Shown here piece by piece: positions 35,498-45,481 of a stretch of DNA of 64,000 nucleotides; positions within the stretch are counted from its first letter, which is position 1; every line of letters starts with the position of its first letter. Source of the stretch: Paenibacillus algorifonticola (GTDB lineage Bacteria > Bacillota > Bacilli > Paenibacillales > Paenibacillaceae); assembly GCF_000971975.1 (NCBI RefSeq), contig NZ_LAQO01000006.1:244482-308481 (forward strand). The letters run 5' to 3'. The translations under genes and the position numbers were made by a program. Below the pieces are notes generated by a model. The model was given only the letters and a program-made list of their open reading frames with translations. It was not told the origin of the DNA and did not search any database.

Positions 35498-36700
35498 GTG
35501 TCAATTAAAGGTCGTCATTTGTTTACATCAGAATCAGTAACGGAAGGTCATCCCGATAAGATTTGTGACCAAATTTCCGATGCAGTATTGGATGCATTCC
35601 TGGAGTCAGATCCTTATGCACGTGTAGCGTGTGAAGTATCTGTGGCAACAGGTCTTGTTCTCGTTATTGGTGAAATCAGCAGTCGTGCAGATTATGTCGA
35701 TATTTCGGCAATCGCGCGTCGTACAATTAAAGAAATTGGATATACTAGAGCTAAGTTTGGTTTTGACTCCAGCACTTGTGCGGTTCTGACTTCGCTTAAT
35801 GAGCAGTCTGCTGATATTGCTCAAGGTGTTAATGCTGCCCTTGAAACACGCGATGGCAAAGATATTCAACAAGAAAACGAAGATATTGGTGCTGGTGACC
35901 AAGGTTTGATGTTTGGTTTCGCAACCAACGAGACACCAGAGCTTATGCCTCTTCCGATCGCTCTATCGCACCGTATTGCACGTCGTTTGTCTGAAGTGCG
36001 CAAAAACGGTACGTTGGATTATCTTCGTCCAGACGGCAAAACTCAAGTTACAATTGAGTATGTGGATGGCAAGCCGGTACGTGTTGATGCAATCGTTGTG
36101 TCCACACAGCATGCTGAGGAAATTAGCCTTGAGCAAATTCAAAGCGATATTCTTGAGCACGTTATTAAACCAGTTGTACCAGTTGAATGGCTGGACGCTG
36201 AAACAAAATACTACATTAACCCGACAGGCCGTTTCGTTATTGGTGGTCCTCAAGGTGATGCAGGTCTTACTGGCCGTAAAATCATCGTTGATACGTACGG
36301 CGGTTATGCACGTCACGGCGGCGGTGCATTCTCCGGTAAGGATCCTACAAAAGTTGACCGTTCTGCGGCGTATGCAGCACGTTATGTAGCTAAAAACATC
36401 GTTGCAGCTGGACTTGCTGATAAATGCGAAATTCAGCTTGCTTACGCAATCGGCGTAGCAACACCTGTTTCCATTAGCGTTGATACTTACGGTACAGGTA
36501 AGGTGGCTGAAGAGAAGCTGGTTGAAGTTATCAGCAACAACTTCGATCTTCGCCCTGCTGGCATTATTAAAATGCTGGATCTGCGTCGCCCAATTTACCG
36601 TCAAACAGCTGCATATGGTCACTTTGGTCGTACAGATGTGGATCTTCCTTGGGAACGCGTTGACAAAGCGGATAAGCTGAAAGCAGATGCTTTGGCTTAA
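35498..36700 (+). CDS. metK: S-adenosylmethionine synthetase
   Basis: This 400-residue enzyme makes S-adenosylmethionine from methionine and ATP. It has the N-terminal motif [14 protein letters not shown] (His18 and Asp20 bind ATP and magnesium), the ATP-binding [10 protein letters not shown] near 131, and the phosphate loop [25 protein letters not shown] (quoted here as its ends DTYGG and KVDRS). The start GTG 35498 has TAGGAGG nine bases upstream; the in-frame TTG 35489 overlaps the ribosome site. It is transcribed alone, between two terminators. A housekeeping gene inside the surface-protein block suggests the surface genes accumulated around it. Confidence 0.97.
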   Translation: MSIKGRHLFTSESVTEGHPDKICDQISDAVLDAFLESDPYARVACEVSVATGLVLVIGEISSRADYVDISAIARRTIKEIGYTRAKFGFDSSTCAVLTSLNEQSADIAQGVNAALETRDGKDIQQENEDIGAGDQGLMFGFATNETPELMPLPIALSHRIARRLSEVRKNGTLDYLRPDGKTQVTIEYVDGKPVRVDAIVVSTQHAEEISLEQIQSDILEHVIKPVVPVEWLDAETKYYINPTGRFVIGGPQGDAGLTGRKIIVDTYGGYARHGGGAFSGKDPTKVDRSAAYAARYVAKNIVAAGLADKCEIQLAYAIGVATPVSISVDTYGTGKVAEEKLVEVISNNFDLRPAGIIKMLDLRRPIYRQTAAYGHFGRTDVDLPWERVDKADKLKADALA

Positions 36701-36718
36701 TTATATTTTCAAAACTAA

Positions 36719-36774
36719 AGCCCTTCAGAAAAAAGTTAAGAACCTCAGTTCTTAACTTTTCTGAAGGGCTTTTT
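36719..36774 (+). terminator. Rho-independent terminator after metK
   Basis: AGCCCTTCAGAAAA and TTTTCTGAAGGGCT, with AGTTAAGAAC / GTTCTTAACT nested inside, make a long stem with a 4-base loop, followed by TTTTT. The flanking A tract could make it bidirectional. Confidence 0.93.
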
Positions 36775-36957
36775 CTTTGATTTGAAAAATATAGGGTCCG
36801 GAATTTGATGAAATTAAAATTTATACATATACTAGCAATCTTATAAATTAAAAAAAATCCATTTATAATATTGACTTGAATATTAAACGAGTATATTATG
36901 AAATTATGATTTAAAATGTAAAAATTTATTTTAATATATGATAAGGGGTGGACGTTT

Positions 36958-37854
36958 TTGAGTATCAAAAAGAATGTTAGGCGTGTAGCAGTTGCTGCTT
37001 TAGCGTCAACGATTTTTTTATCAGGCGCGACATTTACTGGTTTGACGCAAGGAGACCTTAGTCCAGCAGCTGTGCAGGCATATGGAGAAACATTGCATGT
37101 ACAGGGGCCAGATGGTTTAACTTACACGGTTGCTTTTTATGCGGACGAATTGTTCGTGACAAGAGATGGGGGAACTGAGTGGATTGATAGACAGATTCCT
37201 CCAAGACATATGAATTATAGGTTTGATCAAGCTTCGTTAGTAAGTGCTCACTTTAATGGGAATAATCTTGTGGCCTGGGTCAGGTGGCCTGGGTTGGTAT
37301 CTTATACTTCTACATTTCTAAACATTACTTCGAAATCAGATCGATTAGTAATAAAGGAAGGAGATCCATATACAAATATTAGATATATCAGTTTTTCTAA
37401 TTTGGGTAATACGAGAAATATTGAATATTACTATCAATTTGGGGATACAGGAGCATGGGTGAAAACAAATAAACAATCAACGATTACGGTTAGAGAAAAT
37501 GTGAAAATTAATATGAAAGCTATTTTGGTGAATACAGGCGAAATCATAGCCACAGATTCACATCAAGTATCAACAATTCAAATGCATGGCAGCACGCTCT
37601 CGGGGCCAGATGGGAAAAGTTATAAAGTGTCTCGTGTAAGTGGAACTAATATTGAAGTAAGGAATACACAAAATGTACTTTTGGCGAACTATCAAATTCC
37701 GCAAGGCGTTTATGAGAATATAGATTATCTGCAATATTTCTATTGGGAAGGTAATGATTTGATCGTTACAGGGTATGCTCGTAATTATGACAATGGGACC
37801 TCTCGATATATAACAATGAGGTTTAATAATCTTCCGGCATTAAATCCAAATTAA
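36958..37854 (+). CDS. Secreted protein with an internal duplication, unknown function (298 aa)
   Basis: The gene starts at TTG 36958 with an AAGGGGTGG site. A signal peptide (1 to about 41, ending AVQAYG) is followed by two copies of an about 80-residue module: the first from LHVQGPDGLTYTVAFY, the second from STLSGPDGKSYKVSRV. Both share GPDG-x2-Y-x-V, a QIP turn and a G-N-x-L-x-V/I strand. Between them lies a domain (YYYQFGDTGAWVKTNK, then ITVRENVKINMKAILV) that reads like the chitobiase C-terminal-like Ig fold often found in Firmicute exoproteins. The gene and its flanks are markedly A+T-rich compared with neighbours, suggesting acquisition. I do not recognise a characterised homologue. 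Confidence 0.78.
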   Translation: MSIKKNVRRVAVAALASTIFLSGATFTGLTQGDLSPAAVQAYGETLHVQGPDGLTYTVAFYADELFVTRDGGTEWIDRQIPPRHMNYRFDQASLVSAHFNGNNLVAWVRWPGLVSYTSTFLNITSKSDRLVIKEGDPYTNIRYISFSNLGNTRNIEYYYQFGDTGAWVKTNKQSTITVRENVKINMKAILVNTGEIIATDSHQVSTIQMHGSTLSGPDGKSYKVSRVSGTNIEVRNTQNVLLANYQIPQGVYENIDYLQYFYWEGNDLIVTGYARNYDNGTSRYITMRFNNLPALNPN

Positions 37855-37915
37855 TAACTTAAGTTTTGGGTATTGTTTGAATAAGAAGTCTATCTATAAA
37901 AATTTACTCATATAT

Positions 37916-37973
37916 AAATAGCCTGCGAATAAGCATTTTCTCAATGGAGAATGCCATTCACAGGCTATTTTTA
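37916..37973 (+). terminator. Rho-independent terminator after the 298-aa protein gene
   Basis: AAATAGCCTG and CAGGCTATTT form the outer stem, with GCATT-TTCTC / GAGAATGC nested inside, followed by a T run. Confidence 0.88.
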
Positions 37974-38087
37974 ATGAGAAATGACGATTTATTCAAAATG
38001 GATGGAAATTATCCGGAAAACCTACATTTTCGGCACTAATAAGCCGACAAATAAGGTACGAGTGTAAATTTTTGGGGAGTGAATGAA

Positions 38088-41000
38088 ATGAGTCGTTACA
38101 AAATTAGTATTCTTCTAGTATTCGTACTCTTGCTACAAATTGCATTGCCGCCTAGCAGCAGCCTTCTGACCAATGAAGTGCATGCGGCAGCTTCTGGCCC
38201 TATCATTACAAGTAAATCACCAGCTGATAATTTTGAAAATGCCGGACTAGGTGCGCCACTGTCCTTTACCTTTGATGAGAGTGTAGTAAAAGGGACGGGC
38301 TCTGCCGCTATTACGATTTACGATTACACGAATAACACACGATTTGAGACGTTTAATGTCGCAACAAGTAGCCGTGTCACCATTGATGGTACTGGCAGAA
38401 CGGTTACTATTCAGCCAAGCACTTCCTTTGCGGTAGGAACGGATTATTATGTATTTATTGACCCAGGCGCATTTGTGAATGTATCCAATGGTGCGAATTT
38501 TAGCGGCATATCCAATGCGGCGGATTGGAACTTTAAAACGGTAAGTCAGGTGGACAGTACACCTCCAGACCTGCGGTCTGCGGTGTCGCCTGCTCCTGAA
38601 TCAGGCGGAGCGCTTATTACAACAACCATAACGCTCCCATTTAATGAAAACGTATATACGACATATGGAGCGATTACGCTTGTATCTGCTCCAAGCGCAA
38701 CGGCTTATGATTCCAGAGAGATTGCGGTCAATTCCGCGCAGGTGGTAGGCAGTGGCACCTCAACCTTAACGATTAAGCCAACTGAAGCGCTCTATCCGAA
38801 CACGACCTATACGGTAACGATACCGAATCACGTGATTCAAGACAGCTCAGGCAATCGCTATGGCGGGACGACATGGCGCTTTACAACCGCGCCTGCGCCA
38901 GTTAATGCGACGGGCCTAGCGCCTGCAAATTCCGCTACTTCTGTCGGAGTAAACAGCTCTTTTAGCATTAGCTTTGATAAAAATGTGACAGCGAATGCTG
39001 GAAAATACATAAGCCTCGTTCGTGTAAACGATAACTATGCGGACCGCTACCAGGCAACGGATACTTCCCGTGTCGTCATTAGCGGCGGAAATACCGTTAC
39101 CTTTACGCCTCCGAAGCTGCTCGCGAACACCCGCTATTATATTTTAATCGATGCAGGAGCCTTTACAGACAGTGCGACCGGAGACTGGTTCCAAGGTGTG
39201 TCCAATGCCGCTACGTGGAGCTTTACGACGAGTCCTGGCGACGAGACAGATCCGCCGCGGCTGCAGAGCACTTATCCTGCACATACAGCTGCAATCGGTA
39301 TGCTTAACTCCGGCATTGAAATTAACTTTACGGAGCCGGTTTATCCGAGCGCAGGCAATATAGAAATTCGCAACTCGAACAATACGATATTTGCCACTAT
39401 TCCCGTGACTTCAAGCTATGTAACGGGTGGCGGAACGAGCAAAATTACGATTAACCCGAATAAAGCTTTTATTAACAACTCGCAGTATTATGTGGTCATT
39501 GGCAGCGGATCTTTCCGTGATGCGGCGGGGAACTATTTCGCCGGAATTGCGGCGAACGGCTGGACGTTCCGGGTGACTCAAGATACGGTAAGGCCAACGA
39601 TTGAGTCGCAACATGCCGTTAATAATACGCAAAATGTACTTACAGATGCGTATTTCTCCGCTATTTTCAGCGAGACGATTGTAAAAGGGACGGGTACGAT
39701 TACGATTAGACCGGTCACACCGGCGACTGGCATAGCCGATATTCCGGCTAATTTCTACATTGATCCACACAACAGCCGTCAACTAGTCATTACGCTCCCA
39801 GCGGGAACGACGATGGCTCCAAACACGAATTATTATATCGAAATTAGTCCAACGGCTGTTTACGATCTGTCGGATAATGCATTTCTCGGAATTCAGAATG
39901 CTTATCAATGGACCTTCAAAACGATAGGTGTCGATACGACGCCTCCTGCTGTCAGCAAGATGGAAGCCAGAGGCTCCACTATCATCATGACTTTTAATGA
40001 GGATCTTAAAGCAAGCTCTGTCCCTGCCTTAAGCAGCTTCTATATTACAGTTAATGGCGAGCGGCGCGAATTGCTTTCGGCTGTTGTGTCCGGAAATACC
40101 GTTACACTGACGTTAGCAGGAACGCTCGTTAATATTCAGACGGTCAAGCTGTCCTATTCCAAGCCTACGACGACAACTGGCGGCATACAGGATCTCGTTG
40201 GCAATCAGGCGGTAAGCATTGCGAATCAGGACGTGGCATTTGCAGTAGATGCGACAGCGCCAACGCTTTCAAGCGGTACGGCAACAGGCAGCGTTGTTAC
40301 GCTCACGTTTAATAAAACGCTGGCTTCTGTCAATAATTTGGCGTATCAGCAATTCCGCGTCAATATTGGCGGTGCCTCCTATACACCAACAGCTATCAAC
40401 ATTAATGGCTCGGTTGTCACGATGAGTGTAAATGCGACGATTTCCAATCAGTCCGTTAGTGTCTCTTACACACCGGGCAGTTATCCGCTTAAAAGCGCGG
40501 ATGGAGCCAGTGTGGCCGCTTTTAGCAGCTATTACATTACGAATACAGTTGATGTGACAGCTCCAACGCTGCAAGGCGTATATGCCAGCGGCAGCACCAT
40601 TACGCTGAGCTACAACGAGAGCTTAAGCACGAGCGCGATTCCGCCTGTGAGCAGCTATACAGTCAGCGTGAATGGCAGCCTCCGTTCGATTGTGCAAATT
40701 TCTGTTTCTGGCAGCCAAGTGCTGCTCACACTAAGCTCGCCCATCAGCTCAAGTGATACGATCTATGTATCGTATAATGTATCTTCACCAAGAGTAGTGG
40801 ATCTGGCCGGTAATGCGGCAGCAAGCTTCTCAACACAAAAAGCATCTATGGGATCTGCAAACAGCTCGCTGTATTCGGCAGTCATTAAGGGAAATTCTCT
40901 GGTGCTTACATTCGGAGAAACGTTGAATAGCTCCTATGTGCCTTATACAACACAATTTTCCGTTATGGCGGGAAGCTCAACGGCGACAGTGTCCGGCGTG

Positions 41001-42449
41001 TCAATTAGTGGCTCTACCGTTACGCTGACGCTCGCAACGGCGATTGCTTCGACGAGTACGGTAACCTTTAGCTATTATGCTTCTGGAACGACGCTTCGTA
41101 CTTCATCGGGCAAAATCATTGAGAATATACTGAGCCAGTCTGTCACGAACAGCTCGTCAATCATTGATTTGATTCCGGGAGAGTTTACCCAATCGTCCGA
41201 TGGCGGTGTTCTAATGACGAGCGGTGCTTTTACGAAGGCTTCCTATCAGACCGCATCGGGAAAATCATCAGTGAAATATTCTATTTCAGCAGAAAAGCTG
41301 TCTCCGGCCTACCAAGCGGCAAGAACAGCTGGTCTTACGAAAGCGCGAATTATAGTAGAAATTCCGAATTCTGAAAATGCGGCTGTCGTAGCCGTGCCGC
41401 TATCGACGCTGCTGAATGCGAGCTCTATCAATACGAATCCATCGTTTGTCGTAAAATATAATGGAACATCGTATGAAATTCCGCTGGGTGCCTTGAACTA
41501 TTCCAAGCTTACAAGCATCGTAGGCTCAACGGGCGAGCTGCTCATTGAGATCGAGCTTGGTACGACATCACTTACGACAGCGCTGACGAATAGGCTGAAT
41601 CTATCAACGATCTCGCTATTATCGGGAATTGTACATTTTCAGCTCTATGCGGTTAGTGGTACAATGAAGAGCGAGATTACAGAGCTTAACAGCTATGCGA
41701 CTTTAAGCGTGGACACATCCTTGGCCGTCACGAAGAAAAATACGGCAATCGTACGGGTTGACCCTGTTGCGGGTGCATTGACCTATGTACCGACGATGTT
41801 TTCCACGTTGAGCGGCAAGACGGTCGCTACCTTTAGAAGCAAAAGCATCGGCGCTTTTGCATTAATTAGCAATTCCGTCAGCCTTATTGATGTTAGCAAT
41901 CATTGGGCTGGCCCAACTGCGCAGTCGCTTGCCAACAAAAATATTGTTGCAGCGCGCACAGGTAACCAGTTCGTTCCAGACAAGCCTATTACCCGCGGAG
42001 AGTTCGCAACTTATATTGCGAAGGGATTAGGGCTTCAAGGCAACAAGGCAGCGGCTTCCAAATATACGGACGTTAATATAGGCAGCGAGCTTGCGGCGTA
42101 TATTGGAGCGGCATCGGAAGCAGGCATCGTGCTTGGCTATACGGACGGAACGTTCAAAGCAGATAAATACATTCAACGCCAGGAGATGTCGGCAATGATG
42201 ACGCGCGCAGCAAGTGCAGCTGGCGCCACCATTCAACTGCCATCTTCAGCCTCTACGTATTTGCAGCCATTTACTGATCGTAACAGCATCAGCTCATGGG
42301 CGCGTACGGATGCGGCAAAAGCGATTTATACCGGCGTAATCGGCGGTAAGACTACAAAAACCTTTAGTCCTTTGACGAATGCAACCCGGGCAGAAGCAGT
42401 CGTCATGATCAAGCGTTTATTAGAGCATATTCAATTTTTAAACACGTAG
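38088..42449 (+). CDS. SLH-domain surface protein with SbsA-type Ig and SwmB-like repeats (1453 aa)
   Basis: After a signal peptide (ending near residue 36, EVHAAA) come about five SbsA/Big5-type Ig domains of 110-115 residues (each with a 'tPPxxxxxxPxxxxxxV' entry, a TFxExV strand and a final WxFxT), then four SwmB-like repeats of about 100 residues (entry 'DxTAPxL...SGSxxTLTFNExL'), a linker domain of about 230 residues, and three C-terminal SLH domains from about residue 1264 (ITRGEFATYI, IQRQEMSAMM, ATRAEAVVMI). It should project from the wall, held by pyruvylated polymer. ATG 38088 follows GGGGAGTGA. Role in adhesion or matrix building is inference from the domain plan. Confidence 0.92.
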   Translation: MSRYKISILLVFVLLLQIALPPSSSLLTNEVHAAASGPIITSKSPADNFENAGLGAPLSFTFDESVVKGTGSAAITIYDYTNNTRFETFNVATSSRVTIDGTGRTVTIQPSTSFAVGTDYYVFIDPGAFVNVSNGANFSGISNAADWNFKTVSQVDSTPPDLRSAVSPAPESGGALITTTITLPFNENVYTTYGAITLVSAPSATAYDSREIAVNSAQVVGSGTSTLTIKPTEALYPNTTYTVTIPNHVIQDSSGNRYGGTTWRFTTAPAPVNATGLAPANSATSVGVNSSFSISFDKNVTANAGKYISLVRVNDNYADRYQATDTSRVVISGGNTVTFTPPKLLANTRYYILIDAGAFTDSATGDWFQGVSNAATWSFTTSPGDETDPPRLQSTYPAHTAAIGMLNSGIEINFTEPVYPSAGNIEIRNSNNTIFATIPVTSSYVTGGGTSKITINPNKAFINNSQYYVVIGSGSFRDAAGNYFAGIAANGWTFRVTQDTVRPTIESQHAVNNTQNVLTDAYFSAIFSETIVKGTGTITIRPVTPATGIADIPANFYIDPHNSRQLVITLPAGTTMAPNTNYYIEISPTAVYDLSDNAFLGIQNAYQWTFKTIGVDTTPPAVSKMEARGSTIIMTFNEDLKASSVPALSSFYITVNGERRELLSAVVSGNTVTLTLAGTLVNIQTVKLSYSKPTTTTGGIQDLVGNQAVSIANQDVAFAVDATAPTLSSGTATGSVVTLTFNKTLASVNNLAYQQFRVNIGGASYTPTAININGSVVTMSVNATISNQSVSVSYTPGSYPLKSADGASVAAFSSYYITNTVDVTAPTLQGVYASGSTITLSYNESLSTSAIPPVSSYTVSVNGSLRSIVQISVSGSQVLLTLSSPISSSDTIYVSYNVSSPRVVDLAGNAAASFSTQKASMGSANSSLYSAVIKGNSLVLTFGETLNSSYVPYTTQFSVMAGSSTATVSGVSISGSTVTLTLATAIASTSTVTFSYYASGTTLRTSSGKIIENILSQSVTNSSSIIDLIPGEFTQSSDGGVLMTSGAFTKASYQTASGKSSVKYSISAEKLSPAYQAARTAGLTKARIIVEIPNSENAAVVAVPLSTLLNASSINTNPSFVVKYNGTSYEIPLGALNYSKLTSIVGSTGELLIEIELGTTSLTTALTNRLNLSTISLLSGIVHFQLYAVSGTMKSEITELNSYATLSVDTSLAVTKKNTAIVRVDPVAGALTYVPTMFSTLSGKTVATFRSKSIGAFALISNSVSLIDVSNHWAGPTAQSLANKNIVAARTGNQFVPDKPITRGEFATYIAKGLGLQGNKAAASKYTDVNIGSELAAYIGAASEAGIVLGYTDGTFKADKYIQRQEMSAMMTRAASAAGATIQLPSSASTYLQPFTDRNSISSWARTDAAKAIYTGVIGGKTTKTFSPLTNATRAEAVVMIKRLLEHIQFLNT

Positions 42450-42461
42450 TAAATTGGTACC

Positions 42462-42503
42462 AGCCCCGGGACACCTTGCATAAAGGTTGTACGGGGCTTT
42501 TTC
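42462..42503 (+). terminator. Rho-independent terminator after the 1453-aa SLH gene
   Basis: AGCCCCG and CGGGGCT form the stem base with ACCTT / AAGGT inside, followed by TTTTTCT. The remainder of the 320-bp gap holds the promoter-like element at 42643. Confidence 0.88.
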
Positions 42504-42642
42504 TATAGCTCCATACCAATTTGGTGATGAAATCACTGGAGAGAGGACTGATGCCGCAGCGACAGGCGCTCACAGCAAGAAGCAGGATCAGAGACGAACG
42601 CTGTTGCCATACGACAAAATTCGCAAAAATCGGAAGATTAGC

Positions 42643-42670
42643 GGAACTTTTTGCACCTCTTTATAGTCTA
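42643..42670 (+). promoter_or_regulatory. ECF-like promoter of the NAGPA-domain gene
   Basis: GGAAC (42643-42647), 17 bases, AGTCTA (42665-42670). It matches the SLH-gene promoters in GGAACTTTTT and the GTCTA core but has A for C at the first -10 base and one extra spacer base. Confidence 0.4.
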
Positions 42671-42769
42671 TATTTAATAGGCTTAGTAGATTAGGCTGCT
42701 GCCGCCATTCCTTTTTCCATATTTTCAGCATGGATGGGGCGGGCCTGAGATGGGAGAGTTGCAAAAATA

Positions 42770-45481
42770 ATGCGCAAGTTAGTAAGAGGATACGACCAAG
42801 GTAACCGCGGAATAGGTAAAAAGGTAGCTATTGTCATAATCGGAGGAGCGTTGCTCCTGCATCCAATTTCAGAAATGGCTCCGGCAAGCTGGAAAATGTT
42901 AAAAATAGAAACGGCCGCAGCAGCGAGCAGCGGAACGCTTAAACAGCTGCTGCAGTCCTACGTTACATCAGGCGCCAAACGAATCGATTATCTTTGGACG
43001 ACAACACGCAGCGGCAGAACAGCGCAAGCGAACGTCCACGTCATTGAAGTCGATCTCACGAATAAATATGTGCAATTGAATGCTTTAAGCGGCAAAAACA
43101 ATACGATCGGCGATCGCGATACGATTTTGAATATGGCGAAAACAAGTGGAGCGGTAGCCGGCATTAACGGCGACGTCTACGTGACAACAGGCGAAGGCTC
43201 GCCGATGGGGGCGCAGATTACTAGCGGAACGCTCATGACGACACCGATGCAAATTAAAGGCATGTATGCTTTTGGAGTAACGAAGGACCGTCAGCCGAAA
43301 ATTGACAGCTACAGCTTCAGTGGAACGGTAACGTCTGCAAGCGGATCTTCCTTTGCCCTTTCTGGCATTAACCAGTCGGCTTATACGCCGGATAGCGGAG
43401 ACTCCACTTACAGCCACGCCAACACGATGTATATCTATACAAGTGCATGGGCAGGATCGGAGCGTCCAAAAAATTCTGCGGCATTGCCGACTGAAGTGTT
43501 TGTTCGCAATGGCGTTGTCGAGCAGATTTCCGATGGGACTGCGCTCACGATGGCTGCGCCTAAGGACGGATATATTTTACGCGCCAACGGTACGGCAGCT
43601 AAATTCATCCGCGCCGAGATCAAGGTCGGAGACAAGCTGAAATCGGACTACTCGTTAGTCTCCCAAACGACTGGAAGCAAAGTAGATCCTAATCAATTCG
43701 AAATGATGGTTAGCGGTCATACGATTCTGGTTAATAATGGGGTAGCATCGGCATTCTCGCGCAGCATTACAGGTGTTAGCGGAGCGGCATATCTTTCCCG
43801 TTCAGCCGTAGGCTATTCCAAGGACGGTACGAAGGTATATCTGATTACCAGCGAACAGTACGGAGACAGCAAGGGCGTGAATTTGGCGGAGCTGCAGCAG
43901 ATTATGGTGAAGCTGGGCGTCTATAAAGGCATGAATCTGGATGGCGGCGGTTCAACAACGATGATCGAGCGTCCGCTTGGGCAGTTTGCCCTGCAATCGG
44001 CTCATTCTACGACGTATGGCACGACGATGCGCAGCGTCGCAAGTGGAATTGGCGTATTTACGACAGCGCCTAAAGGTGATGTCAAGGGCATTACAGTAGG
44101 CGGCACGAATGTATTGCTTATTGGGCAGCAGGCGACTTTTACGGTAAAAGGGTACGATACGTATTACAACCCGGTAGCGGTTGACGGCACCAATGCCAAA
44201 TGGAGCAGCTCCTCTGCGATCGGCACCTTCAAGGGCGCGGACTTTACGGCGACAAAAGCGGGCTCCACGACAGTTAGCGTCAAGTCGGGCTCAGCGAGTG
44301 CTACATACAAGGTAGATGTTGTCGGACAAGATCAAATTGCGTCGATGACGATTGACAGTGCAGCAGGCATGCTTTCCAAAGGAGCAACCGTCTCGGTGCC
44401 CATAACGATGACCTTGAAAAATGGCAAAAGCTATAAGCTGTCCGGCGATTCGCTTAAATGGGAGTTTGTAGGCTTTACCGGCAAAGTATCGGGTGACACG
44501 CTTACTGTACAATCAGTTAATGACGGCGCAACGACAGGCTATGCCATCGGCCGTTATGACGGCTATCCAACTATGCTCCCGCTTACGCAGGGAGGCTCGG
44601 AGAAGGCGCTTGAGGATTTTGAAAATGTGAACTATGGCATTTCGACGCAGCTCACTCCGTCCGCAACGACTAAGGGCAGCGTCAAGCTGACTAGTGATCT
44701 GGCAGGCCAGACATCGGCTAAAGCTTTGCAGCTGACGTACGATTTTAGCGCAGGAACAGGGACAAAGGCGGTCTATGCTGTGTTTAACGGCACTACCGGC
44801 AAAACGATTGAAGGCTCGCCTACTGCCATGACGCTTGATGTTTATAGCGATAAGAGCCTGAACTGGCTGCGGGCGGAATTTACCGATGCTGATGGCAAAT
44901 CGCATCTGGTGGACGTGGCGAAGCAGCTCAACTGGAGCGGCTGGAAGACGGTGAAGGCTGACTTGTCGTCTTATGGCATGAAATATCCGGTCAAGCTGAA
45001 ACGGGTGTACGTCGTTACCATTGCGGAGGGCGCGGATGAGCGTGCGGCAAGCGGAACGATCGGCATTGACAATATGAAGCTGCAATATCCAGGTGAAGCA
45101 GTGTCTTCCCAAGCGAAAAACATTGTCATGACGATTGGCAGCAAAGCTGCTTCCATCGGAGGCAAGGCGACAGCGCTTGATGTGACGCCTATTACGCTAA
45201 AGGGCACAACCTACGTTCCAATCCGTTTCGTATCCGAAGCGCTTGGAGCCAATCTGCAATGGGACAATAAGCTAAACCGGGTGACGGTATTTGATGGCGC
45301 CCATTTGCTTGAGATGGTTATTGGTAAAAAAGAAATCGTGGCGAATGGCAAGCGTTCTACGACAGAGGTTGCGCCTATTGTGCGGAACAATCGGACGCTC
45401 ATTCCCATTCGACTATTTTCGGAGCAGCTAGGACTTAAGGTAGGCTTTGATAATAGCACGAAAAAAATCACCATTAACTAG
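42770..45481 (+). CDS. Exported phosphodiester glycosidase (NAGPA)-domain protein with copper-amine-oxidase-like C-terminus
   Basis: This 903-residue protein has a hydrophobic signal region (about 17-50), a NAGPA/DUF2233 domain at roughly 85-430 with VAGINGDVYV and the conserved GMNLDGGGSTTMI (near 386), a Big2-like domain (about 440-525), a carbohydrate-binding-like region (about 610-765), and two copper-amine-oxidase-N1-type modules at the end (about 780-903, with TYVPIRFVSEALGA and TLIPIRLFSEQLGL). In lysosomes NAGPA uncovers mannose 6-phosphate; in bacteria the domain is thought to act on phosphodiester-linked sugars, possibly wall or teichoic polymers. The C-terminal modules are common wall-binding elements in Paenibacillus. 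The start ATG 42770 follows a weak GGGAG site. Confidence 0.88.
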   Translation: MRKLVRGYDQGNRGIGKKVAIVIIGGALLLHPISEMAPASWKMLKIETAAAASSGTLKQLLQSYVTSGAKRIDYLWTTTRSGRTAQANVHVIEVDLTNKYVQLNALSGKNNTIGDRDTILNMAKTSGAVAGINGDVYVTTGEGSPMGAQITSGTLMTTPMQIKGMYAFGVTKDRQPKIDSYSFSGTVTSASGSSFALSGINQSAYTPDSGDSTYSHANTMYIYTSAWAGSERPKNSAALPTEVFVRNGVVEQISDGTALTMAAPKDGYILRANGTAAKFIRAEIKVGDKLKSDYSLVSQTTGSKVDPNQFEMMVSGHTILVNNGVASAFSRSITGVSGAAYLSRSAVGYSKDGTKVYLITSEQYGDSKGVNLAELQQIMVKLGVYKGMNLDGGGSTTMIERPLGQFALQSAHSTTYGTTMRSVASGIGVFTTAPKGDVKGITVGGTNVLLIGQQATFTVKGYDTYYNPVAVDGTNAKWSSSSAIGTFKGADFTATKAGSTTVSVKSGSASATYKVDVVGQDQIASMTIDSAAGMLSKGATVSVPITMTLKNGKSYKLSGDSLKWEFVGFTGKVSGDTLTVQSVNDGATTGYAIGRYDGYPTMLPLTQGGSEKALEDFENVNYGISTQLTPSATTKGSVKLTSDLAGQTSAKALQLTYDFSAGTGTKAVYAVFNGTTGKTIEGSPTAMTLDVYSDKSLNWLRAEFTDADGKSHLVDVAKQLNWSGWKTVKADLSSYGMKYPVKLKRVYVVTIAEGADERAASGTIGIDNMKLQYPGEAVSSQAKNIVMTIGSKAASIGGKATALDVTPITLKGTTYVPIRFVSEALGANLQWDNKLNRVTVFDGAHLLEMVIGKKEIVANGKRSTTEVAPIVRNNRTLIPIRLFSEQLGLKVGFDNSTKKITIN

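Noticed and set aside
35324..35498. SAM riboswitch before metK
   Set aside because: The gap is too short and lacks the conserved S-box helices; only a simple terminator hairpin is visible.
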